Shown here piece after piece: positions 14,934 through 21,929 of a DNA stretch of 36,853 bases. Each line of letters begins with the position of its first letter. The stretch's first letter is position 1. A program made the translations under genes and the position numbers. Source of the stretch: a virus; IMG/VR virus record IMGVR_UViG_3300031825_000413, positions 1-36,853 of that record; one strand, written 5' to 3'. The notes below the pieces were generated by a model. It was given only the letters and a program-made list of their open reading frames with translations, had not been told where the DNA came from and searched no databases.

Positions 14934-15025
14934 GGCTGCATCTCCCAACGCCGGAACATCGAATGCCAGAACAAGTAACCCGCTGTCAGGTAGGCGGCGA
15001 GCACCCCGAGCAGGAATCGCTTCAC
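14930..15025 (-). CDS. 31-residue membrane peptide
   Basis: VKRFLLGVLAAYLTAGYLFW then HSMFRRWEMQP: one hydrophobic helix with basic ends. The GTG start overlaps the stop of the upstream gene, and the TGA overlaps the ATG of the next. Probably real because of this coupling, but very short. Confidence 0.6.
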   Translation of the reverse strand: MKRFLLGVLAAYLTAGYLFWHSMFRRWEMQP

Positions 15026-15291
15026 GCCACCTGCCCCTTCACCGTCGCATCGTGGATCGGACGCCCAGCCCACGACGCGTCACCCTCCTCACCCAACGCC
15101 TTGTTGAGCTGGTCGACGGTGGTGGTGGGCTTCTGCCGGAAGAACTCGGTGATCTTCGGGCCGGGCCAGCCGTTGCGCTTCATCCGGAGGACGGCGGCGG
15201 TTTCGTGGGGCACCGTCTGCGGGTCGCGGGCGTCCAACGCCTGGATGAGTTCGTGGGCGGTGCGGGGAATGCGGTCGGGGGTGGCGATCAC
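15022..15291 (-). CDS. Hypothetical protein
   Basis: 89 residues with a helical N-terminus (TAHELIQALDARD) and a VLRMKRNGWPGPKITEFFRQ segment reminiscent of a DNA-binding helix pair, but without a clear family match. Confidence 0.7.
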   Translation of the reverse strand: MIATPDRIPRTAHELIQALDARDPQTVPHETAAVLRMKRNGWPGPKITEFFRQKPTTTVDQLNKALGEEGDASWAGRPIHDATVKGQVA

Positions 15292-15494
15292 GCGGCAGCC
15301 TTCCCGGTCGTGGCGTCGAGGTCGATGAATCCGTCAGCAATCAACCGATCCACGATCGCGTGGGCAGCGTCGAAGTTGCTGCGCTGCGACGGATCAGCGG
15401 CCGTCTCTGCTGCGTAGGCGCGGCCGGCCTGCATCGCGGCGAGGATGGCGTCACCACGGCGACGCTGCGGGTTGGCGAGGGCGTGGGCGTTCAT
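15288..15494 (-). CDS. Hypothetical helical protein
   Basis: 68 residues from the ATG that overlaps the WhiB-like stop. Mostly helical and Ala-rich (GDAILAAMQAGRAYAAETA, FDAAHAIVDRLIADGF). No recognised family. Confidence 0.7.
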   Translation of the reverse strand: MNAHALANPQRRRGDAILAAMQAGRAYAAETAADPSQRSNFDAAHAIVDRLIADGFIDLDATTGKAAA

Positions 15495-15940
15495 GCGGCG
15501 AGGCTCCTTCGTTCGGTCGTGTAACACGCATCGCACAACCCCCGCGCCTTGTGCCGCACCACCCCATCCCGACTCCGGCGACGCGGCCACATCGTGCGTT
15601 CACATCCCACGCACGGACGAGGCCACGCATTGCGAGAGCGAGGGGCGCGGCGGGCGGTGGTGATGGGGATGACGGGGGCGAGGGGTTCGGGTGCGGGTGG
15701 GTGGGCGATGGTTTCGAGCATGAGGCGGGTGCGGGTGTCGCCGCGGCAGATGACGGTGGCGATCAGGACGCCGTCGGGGGTGTCGCCGTAGGCGAGTGCT
15801 TCGCGGGCGCAGGGTTGTTGCAGTGGGCAGACGAGGCACATGTCTTGGGCGGCGATGGTGTGGGGGTTGAGGTGCCAGAAGGGGTAGTCGCCGGGTTGTT
15901 CGAAGCCGGGTTTGTTGCGGCAGGGTGGTGTGGTTGGCAC
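15491..15940 (-). CDS. WhiB-family regulator fused to a C-terminal zinc ribbon
   Basis: 149 residues. Cys7, Cys35, Cys38 and Cys44 form the WhiB Fe-S cluster pattern (MCLVCPLQQPC), followed by REALAYGDTPDGVLI in place of the usual GVWGG turn. The second half has Cys110/Cys113 and Cys136/Cys139 (CVGC and CDAC), a separate zinc ribbon. WhiB proteins act with the principal sigma factor, and phage members can repress host whiB genes. The GTG follows AAGGGGG. It leads its operon after a dyad-bearing gap. Confidence 0.82.
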   Translation of the reverse strand: MPTTPPCRNKPGFEQPGDYPFWHLNPHTIAAQDMCLVCPLQQPCAREALAYGDTPDGVLIATVICRGDTRTRLMLETIAHPPAPEPLAPVIPITTARRAPRSRNAWPRPCVGCERTMWPRRRSRDGVVRHKARGLCDACYTTERRSLAA

Positions 15941-15981
15941 CTGTGTGGCCCCCTTCTGCTGTGCTCGTAACCGCGTGTCGG

Positions 15982-16005
15982 AACTACGTGAAGTATGTCG
16001 TAGTT
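15982..16005. promoter_or_regulatory. Operator-like dyad before the WhiB-like operon
   Basis: AACTACG and CGTAGTT form a perfect 7-base inverted repeat around a 10-base spacer in the 120-base gap upstream of the WhiB-like gene. On the minus strand the spacer contains ACATACTT, a possible -10. No good -35 was found. The same CTACG core appears at other promoter gaps in this phage. Confidence 0.55.
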
Positions 16006-16064
16006 GCGGGGGTTTCTCGAGTGGCAGGAGTGGGTTTGTGTGTTACGGATCTACGGTTGTGGTT

Positions 16065-16145
16065 TCAGGCGGGGCGTGGCGGATCATCCTGCATGATTAC
16101 GGCCAGCAGGAGACCCGCCCACACGGCGATCCACAGCGCGGTCAC
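16065..16145 (-). CDS. 26-residue membrane peptide
   Basis: VTALWIAVWAGLLLAVIM followed by a polar end (QDDPPRPA). The GTG overlaps the upstream stop by 4 bases. One membrane helix. Last gene of its operon. Confidence 0.55.
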   Translation of the reverse strand: MTALWIAVWAGLLLAVIMQDDPPRPA

Positions 16146-16609
16146 GTAGGCCCCGGGTGCTGGGCCAGCCACGGGTCCTGCAGGCCGAGCCACAGCGGAA
16201 CCTGGTCGAGCTTCTCCCCCAGCACCTTGAGCGCCTTGTCCCGCTCGGCGCGGGCCTGGTTGCGTTCCTTGGCGAGACGATCGATGACCTGAGCGTCGGC
16301 CTCGGCCTGGTCCACGAGAGCGTCCCGCTGGCGCTTGAGGTCTTCCGCCCCTGCGAAGTGGAGGTTGAGCACGTTCACGCGGCTGTCCAGGTGGCTCTGC
16401 GCCGCGGCCTTCCACTGGTCACGCTCTCCCTCTGCTTTCTCTGCACGCTGGCGCTCCTGACCGAGCGCGTCTGCGAACTGTCGGATTCCGCGCTTCTGTC
16501 GTTCGTTGCGGGCGCGGAGTTCGGCGACTTCGGCGTGGTCGGCGGTGAGCTTGTCGTACTCCTCGCGTCCGATCAGGACGAATTCGAGGTTGGTGAAGGC
16601 ACGAGCCAT
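16142..16609 (-). CDS. Coiled-coil hypothetical protein
   Basis: 155 residues. After a short start (MARAFTNLEFVLIGREEYD) almost the whole chain is a charged coiled coil (residues about 20-130, for example QERQRAEKAEGERDQWK), ending WLGLQDPWLAQHPGPT. It has its own ribosome site (AGGAGAACCCACCC). A structural or regulatory oligomer, not identified further. Confidence 0.75.
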   Translation of the reverse strand: MARAFTNLEFVLIGREEYDKLTADHAEVAELRARNERQKRGIRQFADALGQERQRAEKAEGERDQWKAAAQSHLDSRVNVLNLHFAGAEDLKRQRDALVDQAEADAQVIDRLAKERNQARAERDKALKVLGEKLDQVPLWLGLQDPWLAQHPGPT

Positions 16610-16639
16610 GGGTGGGTTCTCCTGAGAGTGAGGGATGGG

Positions 16640-16882
16640 TCAGGCTCGGGCGATGCCGGCGTTCGCCCACATCATGGCCTCTTCGATCTTCGTGTAGGCG
16701 AGGGCCTTCTCGCGGCCCTCGGGCACGTTCTCGTCGACCATCATCGCGAACAGCAACGCCGCGGTACGGGTGTCCTCGTGCGCCGAGATGGTGGCCTGAT
16801 CCTTCGGCGGGTGATGGGTGAAGCGGTTGGTGAGGTGGTCGGGGGCGACGTCCCAGGGGAAGCCGTCGGAGGTGGTGCTCAT
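16640..16882 (-). CDS. Acb2/Tad1-type hairpin-domain protein (candidate anti-CBASS sponge)
   Basis: 80 residues from the ATG that overlaps the upstream stop. The C-terminal 65 residues match the Acb2/Tad1 hairpin pattern: NRFTHHPP, an Ala-rich first helix, then PEGREKALAYTKIEEAMMWA followed by NAGIAR. In characterised members the protein forms a compact oligomer that binds cyclic di- and trinucleotides, so that CBASS or Thoeris effectors are not triggered. Ligand and activity here are inferred. It lies in a run of small accessory genes typical of anti-defence loci. Confidence 0.8.
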   Translation of the reverse strand: MSTTSDGFPWDVAPDHLTNRFTHHPPKDQATISAHEDTRTAALLFAMMVDENVPEGREKALAYTKIEEAMMWANAGIARA

Positions 16883-17067
16883 GGGGTGGTGCCTTTCGTG
16901 TCGATTGTGTGGTGCCAACGCCTGTGCACGTCAGCCAACTCGTCCCGGTGCGCCCCGTCGTTCCCGAGGATCGCTGCACCGCACCGGGGGCAGTACCAGA
17001 AGTCGATTTGGTGGGGTCCGTGGCCGCCGAGGCGACCGAACCCGAACACCAACGGCGCCCCGCTCAC
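16879..17067 (-). CDS. Small zinc-binding-like protein
   Basis: 62 residues from the GTG overlapping the phosphoesterase stop; GTG 17088 is an alternative. Motif WYCPRCGAAILGN with downstream HRDELADVHRRWHH, a possible CCHH zinc site. No family recognised. Confidence 0.65.
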   Translation of the reverse strand: MSGAPLVFGFGRLGGHGPHQIDFWYCPRCGAAILGNDGAHRDELADVHRRWHHTIDTKGTTP

Positions 17068-18275
17068 AGGAACGCCATATCCGACCACCCCAACGGACTG
17101 TCAGGGTTGGCGAGGAACGCAAGAATCCCGGAACGGGAGTACTTGCCCGTCATGTCCCGCAGCCACTTCGACCCACCATCCAGGCTCGGGCATTGGAACA
17201 CCGAGCACGAGCCCAGATCGAACGCCTGGAAGTGATGCCGGTGCGCGGTCACCCACACCTGCGTGGCGTGCGCATCCGCATCGCCGCGGACCTGGCCGTC
17301 GAGCCACTTGGTGAAGCCGGTCGCGTCGTTGCCGGCGATCTTGTGGCCGTGGTTGAAGCCCAGGCGGACACCGCCGGCTGTGGTGGTGTAGACGTTCATC
17401 TGGTCGTGCGGGATCGTCCACTGCACGTGGTCGAACTCCGGCCGGGCCGACAGGATGCGGCGCAACGTTTCGGCGAGGAATGCGCCTCCGCTGTCGGAGT
17501 CGGAGGTCTGATTCTTCGCCCCGCCGAGTCGGCCCATCTCCGTGTGGTTGCAGAGGACGGACACGAACTGTGCCTGTTCGAACTGCGGGAACAGGGTCTT
17601 GGCGTAGAGCTCCCACACGTCGAGGACGAAGTTCATCTGTCCGCGCAGGTTCAGTTCGACCGTGAAGAGTTGGGAGGCGTAGTTGCCGGCGCAGCCTTCG
17701 AACGGGTCGCCGTTGTTGGCGATGATCAGTTCGGTGATGTTGTGGTCGCGTGCCATGCGATCCAGCCACTGGTCGACGTTGGCGAGGCCGTCCAGGAGGC
17801 GTTGTTGGGTGGCGGCCACTCCTCCGCCTTCGCTCTTTCCGCCTTGGATGTCCGCGAGGTTCACCACTGCGGTGACCGGTGTTCCGGGCCGTGTGTGGCG
17901 TGTCCGGGTGGGCAGCTTCCATGACCGGACAGCTTTGCGGCGTTTGTCGATCTCGGTGTCGGGGAGGCGGCCTTGGGGTTTGCGGCGGAATCGGGCGCTG
18001 TAGGAGTAGAGCTGCACCAGGTCGCGGTCGCCGTCTTTGGCGCGGGCGGATTGTTGCCAGGTGGACATGCGGATGGTGTCGTCGACGACCTCGAACACGG
18101 ATGCGTCGAGGTTGAACAGGGCGAACACCGGTGTCCAGTCCGAGTGGATGGGTTTGTTGACGGTGACGTTGCGGATTTCGGCGCCGTCGGGGGTGAGGTC
18201 GATGCGGCCCTTGTTGTGGGGGTCGGTGTCGGGCTTGGGGGCGAGTGCGGCGAGTTCGTCCGCGACCGTGCTCAT
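17064..18275 (-). CDS. Metallophosphoesterase
   Basis: 403 residues from the coupled ATG. Calcineurin-like metal motifs appear in order: NLADIQGGKSEGGG (DxQ in place of DxH, about residue 140), IANNGDPFEG (GDxx), VLCNHTEMGR (NHE-like), GFNHGHKIAG (GH) and VTAHRHHF (GHxH-like). The family occurs in many actinophages and could remove phosphates from nucleic acid ends or nucleotides. Substitution in the first motif may alter substrate. The N-terminal 120 residues have no assigned domain. Confidence 0.82.
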   Translation of the reverse strand: MSTVADELAALAPKPDTDPHNKGRIDLTPDGAEIRNVTVNKPIHSDWTPVFALFNLDASVFEVVDDTIRMSTWQQSARAKDGDRDLVQLYSYSARFRRKPQGRLPDTEIDKRRKAVRSWKLPTRTRHTRPGTPVTAVVNLADIQGGKSEGGGVAATQQRLLDGLANVDQWLDRMARDHNITELIIANNGDPFEGCAGNYASQLFTVELNLRGQMNFVLDVWELYAKTLFPQFEQAQFVSVLCNHTEMGRLGGAKNQTSDSDSGGAFLAETLRRILSARPEFDHVQWTIPHDQMNVYTTTAGGVRLGFNHGHKIAGNDATGFTKWLDGQVRGDADAHATQVWVTAHRHHFQAFDLGSCSVFQCPSLDGGSKWLRDMTGKYSRSGILAFLANPDSPLGWSDMAFL

Positions 18276-18463
18276 GAGGCCTTCCGGTTGTGGCGGCGCG
18301 CTTTGCGGGCGGCCTTGTTGCGGGCCCGCCGGCGTGCCACCTCGTCGTCCGGTGTGCCCGGGCTGCGCGGCAGTCCGCGGGTGAGCTGGTCCATTGTCTT
18401 CTTGTACTGGTCGAGGGCGGCGTGGAACTCGTCGAGCGTGCGGACGTAGGGGCCTGGGCTCAT
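18272..18463 (-). CDS. Small basic hypothetical protein
   Basis: 63 residues: an acidic/amphipathic start (VRTLDEFHAALDQYKKTMDQ) and a strongly basic C-terminus (RRRARNKAARKARRHNRKAS), suggesting nucleic acid contact. Coupled to both neighbours. Confidence 0.68.
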   Translation of the reverse strand: MSPGPYVRTLDEFHAALDQYKKTMDQLTRGLPRSPGTPDDEVARRRARNKAARKARRHNRKAS

Positions 18464-18678
18464 GCTGCGAGGGTCTCCTGGGTTTGGTAGCCGCAGGGGC
18501 ATTCGCGGCGTTTGTGGGTGCGGACAGCGGACACGGAGACGCGGACACCGCGGGAGAGGAGCCATTGCCAGACGGTTTTGGCGCCTCCCCATTCGTTGAG
18601 GTGGGTGTCGATGGTGGCGCGGTCGGCTTCGGTGAGGGTGTCGAGGTATTGGGCGATGGTGCAGCCACGTCCGGTCAT
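18460..18678 (-). CDS. Small HTH-like protein with CxC tail
   Basis: 72 residues. TIAQYLDTLTEADRATIDTH then VWQWLLSRGVRVSVSAVRTH looks like a helix-turn-helix recognition unit, ending RRECPCGY. Similar small proteins are frequent in actinophage early operons. Regulatory role inferred. Confidence 0.7.
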   Translation of the reverse strand: MTGRGCTIAQYLDTLTEADRATIDTHLNEWGGAKTVWQWLLSRGVRVSVSAVRTHKRRECPCGYQTQETLAA

Positions 18679-19133
18679 AGCCAGTAGCACTCCGACGAGG
18701 GGACGAACTGCGCTTTGGTCTCGCTCCAGGCGAGCGGCTGGGGATCGTCTGCCATGCGGGCGTCCGGTCCGCTGATGGGGCGTTGGACGCGGATGACGCC
18801 ACCTCGGGCGTAGTGGTCGAGCGCGTCCCGCCCGGGGTAGTCGACGATGTGCTCTGCGGCGGTGCTGCCGCACACGAGCGGACGCGGCGGGGCCTCGGGC
18901 GCAGGGGCTGCCTGCCGAGGAGCGCGTCCGACTGGGCGGCCGTAGAGGTCACGCCACCGGGCTCCGACCTTGTTCACCGGGTCCCCGGGGAACCAACTGC
19001 GCACGTTGATTGATGGGATGCCGATGAGAGACATGAGTTCGTCAAGCGTCTTGTTGACGATGCGGTCCAGGTAGCCGGTCCAGGTGGGGCGTCGGAGTCC
19101 GGGGGTTGTCCGGTTGACGATGCGACCGGTCAT
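18675..19133 (-). CDS. Hypothetical protein
   Basis: 152 residues. The N-terminal third has a DELMSLIGIPSINVRSWFPG segment and a WRDLYGRPVGRAPRQ motif. A Pro-rich linker follows, then a strand-rich end. No family recognised. Confidence 0.7.
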   Translation of the reverse strand: MTGRIVNRTTPGLRRPTWTGYLDRIVNKTLDELMSLIGIPSINVRSWFPGDPVNKVGARWRDLYGRPVGRAPRQAAPAPEAPPRPLVCGSTAAEHIVDYPGRDALDHYARGGVIRVQRPISGPDARMADDPQPLAWSETKAQFVPSSECYWL

Positions 19134-19420
19134 GCGGTGTCCGGTCGGTACAGGACCACCAGCGGCCCGTCCTCGTTGTCCACGATGTACTCCGTGGTGT
19201 CTTCACACTCGTTGCCGATCGCAAACCAGCACCGCCCGGACGGCATATCCCACGCCTCATACACAGTGCCGGTCTTCGTGCCCCGGATGACCGTGCCACC
19301 CGGCAACGCATCGAGCACAGCGACCAAACCGGCGGCGTCACTGGGGGTGGCGACGGGGGTGTAGCCGGCGGAGCGGACACCGGACATCACAGCGGACATG
19401 ATCGGGTCGTTCCAGCTCAC
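19130..19420 (-). CDS. Hypothetical protein
   Basis: 96 residues, GTG start coupled to the upstream gene. A DAAGLVAVLDALPGGTVIRG segment followed by TGTVYEAWD and an acidic strand (EYIVDNEDGPLVVLYRP) suggests a small beta-rich fold common in actinophages. Function unknown. Confidence 0.72.
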   Translation of the reverse strand: MSWNDPIMSAVMSGVRSAGYTPVATPSDAAGLVAVLDALPGGTVIRGTKTGTVYEAWDMPSGRCWFAIGNECEDTTEYIVDNEDGPLVVLYRPDTA

Positions 19421-19737
19421 GCCGCCTCACCGGCCTTGGTGTAGCGGCGTTCGAACTCGGGCCCAGCGAGCACCTCAAGGCGGCCATCGGCGTGCTTGAC
19501 GATCCAGTCCCCCGGGTTGACGCCCGCCCACGTGTAGGGGCCGATCTGCAGGCTGGCGGTATGGAACTCACCCCGGAACCGGTTCACGTGGACCATCACG
19601 TCGAGCTGATCGCGGATCTCATCCTTGTTGCCGACAGCCCGGTCGGTGTCGAGGATGAAGCGGACAGCCCGAACACTCGCAGGACGCGGAGTGTACGAAT
19701 GGGGATCCGTCTTGCGGGTGCGTGCCATCGTGCTCAC
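19417..19737 (-). CDS. Hypothetical protein with PGDWIV-type motif
   Basis: 106 residues. A VRAVRFILDTDRAVGN start and a GVNPGDWIVKHADGRLEVL then GPEFERRY ending are typical of a phage family of unknown role in which a small beta fold ends in an F-x-x-x-Y motif. GTG is chosen by 4-base overlap; an in-frame ATG three codons later is possible. Confidence 0.75.
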   Translation of the reverse strand: MSTMARTRKTDPHSYTPRPASVRAVRFILDTDRAVGNKDEIRDQLDVMVHVNRFRGEFHTASLQIGPYTWAGVNPGDWIVKHADGRLEVLAGPEFERRYTKAGEAA

Positions 19738-20051
19738 GCCCCGATCTCGATCAGCTCGACACCCTCAGGCACCTCCACAGTCACCCGCACCGAATACTCG
19801 GTGTCCGGGTCCTGCTCGATCCTGATCGGCCACCCGGGGAGCGCGGCGGTCTCGTCGACCTGGCCGATGGTGGCGTGCCAGCAGCCGGACAGGGTTTCGA
19901 GCCCGAGGGCGACCTGGAGGCGTTTGTTGCCGTGGATCAGGTGGAAGGTGGCGCCGTCGTAGGCGCTGTATTCGTCGCTGTAGTGGCCGGCTGTGTCGCG
20001 GATTTCGACGAGGTCGTCGGAGTATCCGGTGAAGGTGAGGGTTCGGGGCAC
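19734..20051 (-). CDS. Hypothetical protein, first gene of its operon
   Basis: 105 residues, MPRTLTFTGYSDDLVEIRD, predicted all-beta. The GTG start has no purine-rich site upstream and lies 17 bases from an operator-like dyad, so leaderless or near-leaderless translation is possible. It starts the long coupled run reaching 16.6 kb. Confidence 0.72.
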   Translation of the reverse strand: MPRTLTFTGYSDDLVEIRDTAGHYSDEYSAYDGATFHLIHGNKRLQVALGLETLSGCWHATIGQVDETAALPGWPIRIEQDPDTEYSVRVTVEVPEGVELIEIGA

Positions 20052-20067
20052 ACGCCTACGGTAGGGG

Positions 20068-20100
20068 CGTAGTTACGTCTGGCTACGAATAGTGGTAGCA
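20068..20100 (-). promoter_or_regulatory. Operator-like dyad and conserved 13-mer before 20051
   Basis: CGTAG (20068-20072) and CTACG (20083-20087) flank a 10-base spacer. Next to it TGCTACCACTATT (minus strand of 20088-20100) is identical to the sequence preceding the tRNA promoter at 10931-10943. On the minus strand TACCGT could be a -10, but no consensus -35 is seen. Confidence 0.5.
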
Positions 20101-20107
20101 CCCCAGT

Positions 20108-20533
20108 TCAGGGGCAGTATGCGGTTTCGGCGGCGTCGATGATGTCCATGGATTGGGAGAGGAGGAAGCCGGAGTCGACGAGGATTCTGGTGACGTCGGC
20201 TTTGGTGGAGCCGGTGTCGAGTTCGCCGCAGATGTTGTGTCCGAGGTTGATGAGGTCGGTGCGGCTGTTGGAGGCGCGGACCTGCGGGTCGAGTTGCAGG
20301 ATGTAGCGGTCGTCGGCGCCGAGTGTGGGGCGGTTGGTGGTGGGGATGGTGACGGGCCGGCGCACGGTGGTGGTGGGTGCAGCGGCCGTGGTGGTTTCGG
20401 CTGTCTCCGCGACCACGACCGGCTCGTCATCTTGCTTGAGCAGTTTGGGCACGCCCCAGATGGCGACCAGCACTCCGATGAGGATGGCGCAGTAGGCGAG
20501 GGCTTTGAGGTTGCCGCGGGTGGCGCTGGTCAT
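20108..20533 (-). CDS. DUF732-like membrane-anchored/secreted protein
   Basis: 141 residues. Membrane helix at about 10-29 (LKALAYCAILIGVLVAIWGV), then a Thr/Pro/Ala spacer, and a C-terminal domain of DUF732 type: DDRYILQL, GHNICGELDTGSTKADVTRIL, and a final IIDAAETAYCP. The two Cys residues likely form the family disulfide outside the membrane. DUF732 proteins are common in mycobacterial genomes and function is unknown. The gene stands alone between a stem-loop and an operator gap, so it may be expressed in the lysogen. Confidence 0.8.
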   Translation of the reverse strand: MTSATRGNLKALAYCAILIGVLVAIWGVPKLLKQDDEPVVVAETAETTTAAAPTTTVRRPVTIPTTNRPTLGADDRYILQLDPQVRASNSRTDLINLGHNICGELDTGSTKADVTRILVDSGFLLSQSMDIIDAAETAYCP

Positions 20534-20547
20534 GGGGTGGTCCTTTC

Positions 20548-20574
20548 GTCCGGGTGAGTATCGCTCACCCGGAC
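20548..20574 (-). terminator. 11-bp perfect stem-loop before the DUF732-like gene
   Basis: GTCCGGGTGAG pairs with CTCACCCGGAC around TATCG. It ends next to the ribosome site of the DUF732-like gene (GAAAGGACCACCCC then ATG) and starts 15 bases after the stop coordinate of the previous gene. It could terminate the upstream transcript or control access to the ribosome site. Confidence 0.65.
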
Positions 20575-20588
20575 GACTCCGCTACGCC

Positions 20589-21485
20589 CTACCCGGTCGG
20601 CTCGTCGCCTTCCGCCTCGACGGGCCACCGCTCATCAAGTTGCTTCTGAGTCCAGTCCTTCGCTCCGACCGCGCCGACACCCAGCCCAGCGAACAGGCAC
20701 GCGACAATGGGCGGAGAAACCAGGCACAGGACGGTGATCACCGATCCGACCGATAGGAAGACGCCAAGAACGATCACTCGTCGGACCAGCTTCCGCGAGA
20801 TGAGTGGCGGCTTAAACCTTTCGACGGCGGCGTCGATGGCTTCGCGCCACTCGTCGTTCTGCTCGATGGCCTCGGCGAAGGACTCGAACGCGTTGGTGTC
20901 GTAGTCGCCGGCCTCATACGTTTCGGCCAGTCTGGCAAGGGACGGAAGCGTGAATGTCGTGTCGTGCAGGTTGAGTCGGATGGACTCGGCGAGGGCGGCG
21001 AACTTGCCGTCGGGGTCGGCGAGGGTGGTGAACCTGCTCGGGTCTATGAAGAAGGACCGGTCCATCGCTGGAAGGTTGACGCGGTCGAGCTTGAATGTGG
21101 CCGACGAGTTGAGGAACTGCTGCATGGCAGACAGCCCGGACGGGTTGAAGGATGCGCGCAGCTTCTCCATGAGTCCGGTGTGGGCCTTGGGCATCTGGAT
21201 GCCTGCGATGAGCTGCCGCATCGAGTCGCTGACCGGCACCTGGAAGGCGCTGATGGAGCGGGTGAACTGTTCCCGCATTTCGGGGGTCATGACGTGGATG
21301 GTGTTGTTTTGTGCGAGTGCGTTGGAGATGGTGGGTCCGAGCACGTTCTGCACGGTGCGGTTGTTGTGCGCGATGATGTCGGCGATGGTCCCGCGGTAGT
21401 CGGCGGGCTGGTCGTCCTGGTCGGGCCCGTTGCCGGTGGGCTCGTCGTTCTCGTTGGGCTGGGGGGCGTCGTGCTGGTCGGTCAT
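20589..21485 (-). CDS. Membrane protein with two C-terminal helices
   Basis: 298 residues. An acidic disordered start (1-30), a long soluble helical region (31-235), and two adjacent membrane helices (about 238-280: VRRVIVLGVFLSVGSVITVL, VSPPIVACLFAGLGVGAVGA), then an acidic end. No family recognised. A cytoplasmic sensor-like domain tethered to the membrane is seen in some exclusion and abortive-infection proteins, but no catalytic motif supports that here. Stem-loops lie on both sides of the gene. Confidence 0.75.
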   Translation of the reverse strand: MTDQHDAPQPNENDEPTGNGPDQDDQPADYRGTIADIIAHNNRTVQNVLGPTISNALAQNNTIHVMTPEMREQFTRSISAFQVPVSDSMRQLIAGIQMPKAHTGLMEKLRASFNPSGLSAMQQFLNSSATFKLDRVNLPAMDRSFFIDPSRFTTLADPDGKFAALAESIRLNLHDTTFTLPSLARLAETYEAGDYDTNAFESFAEAIEQNDEWREAIDAAVERFKPPLISRKLVRRVIVLGVFLSVGSVITVLCLVSPPIVACLFAGLGVGAVGAKDWTQKQLDERWPVEAEGDEPTG

Positions 21486-21538
21486 GGGCGGTTCCTTCTG
21501 TCGGTGATCTTGCTGGTTCGATTATGGCGGCGAACGCG

Positions 21539-21575
21539 GACAGGCCCGGCAGCGGTGGCAACTGCCGGGCCTGTC
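21539..21575 (-). terminator. 14-bp perfect stem-loop
   Basis: GACAGGCCCGGCAG and its complement around a 9-base loop, 6 bases after the stop of the 21582-21929 gene. It should end the upstream operon before the membrane protein gene. No T-run. Confidence 0.75.
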
Positions 21576-21581
21576 GTGTCG

Positions 21582-21929
21582 TTACTGCCCACCGTCCAGT
21601 ACGGCGAGGATGCGTTTTCCGGCTTCAGACAGGCCGAACTCGTAGGAGTGCTTTCCGTCGTCGGAGTGGGCGAGGTCATCGGCTTCTTCTCGCACCCGGT
21701 CGAGGGTGTCGAGGAGTGCGGGCAGGTTGTTCCGCGCCCACACAATCAAATCGGCGTCATTTTCCTCGATGACGCCACCTTCCTCGTACTCGTAGTTCCC
21801 GGCTACCGCGTCGTACTGTTGACTGTCCCCAATCTTGAACCCGCCCCCAGATGGGCGTACCTCCCACGGTCCAGGTGTTGCTGCGGCGTCCAGGCGCCGA
21901 CCTTCCGCGATCGTCTCGTTCATGTTCAC
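21582..21929 (-). CDS. Hypothetical phage protein with TPGPWE motif
   Basis: 115 residues. GTG 21929 overlaps the previous stop and has AGGAGG 7 bases upstream; ATG 21923 is possible. ATPGPWEVR near residue 20 and an ADLIVWARNNLPALLDTLDR helix are shared by many small phage proteins of unknown role. Confidence 0.78.
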   Translation of the reverse strand: MNMNETIAEGRRLDAAATPGPWEVRPSGGGFKIGDSQQYDAVAGNYEYEEGGVIEENDADLIVWARNNLPALLDTLDRVREEADDLAHSDDGKHSYEFGLSEAGKRILAVLDGGQ

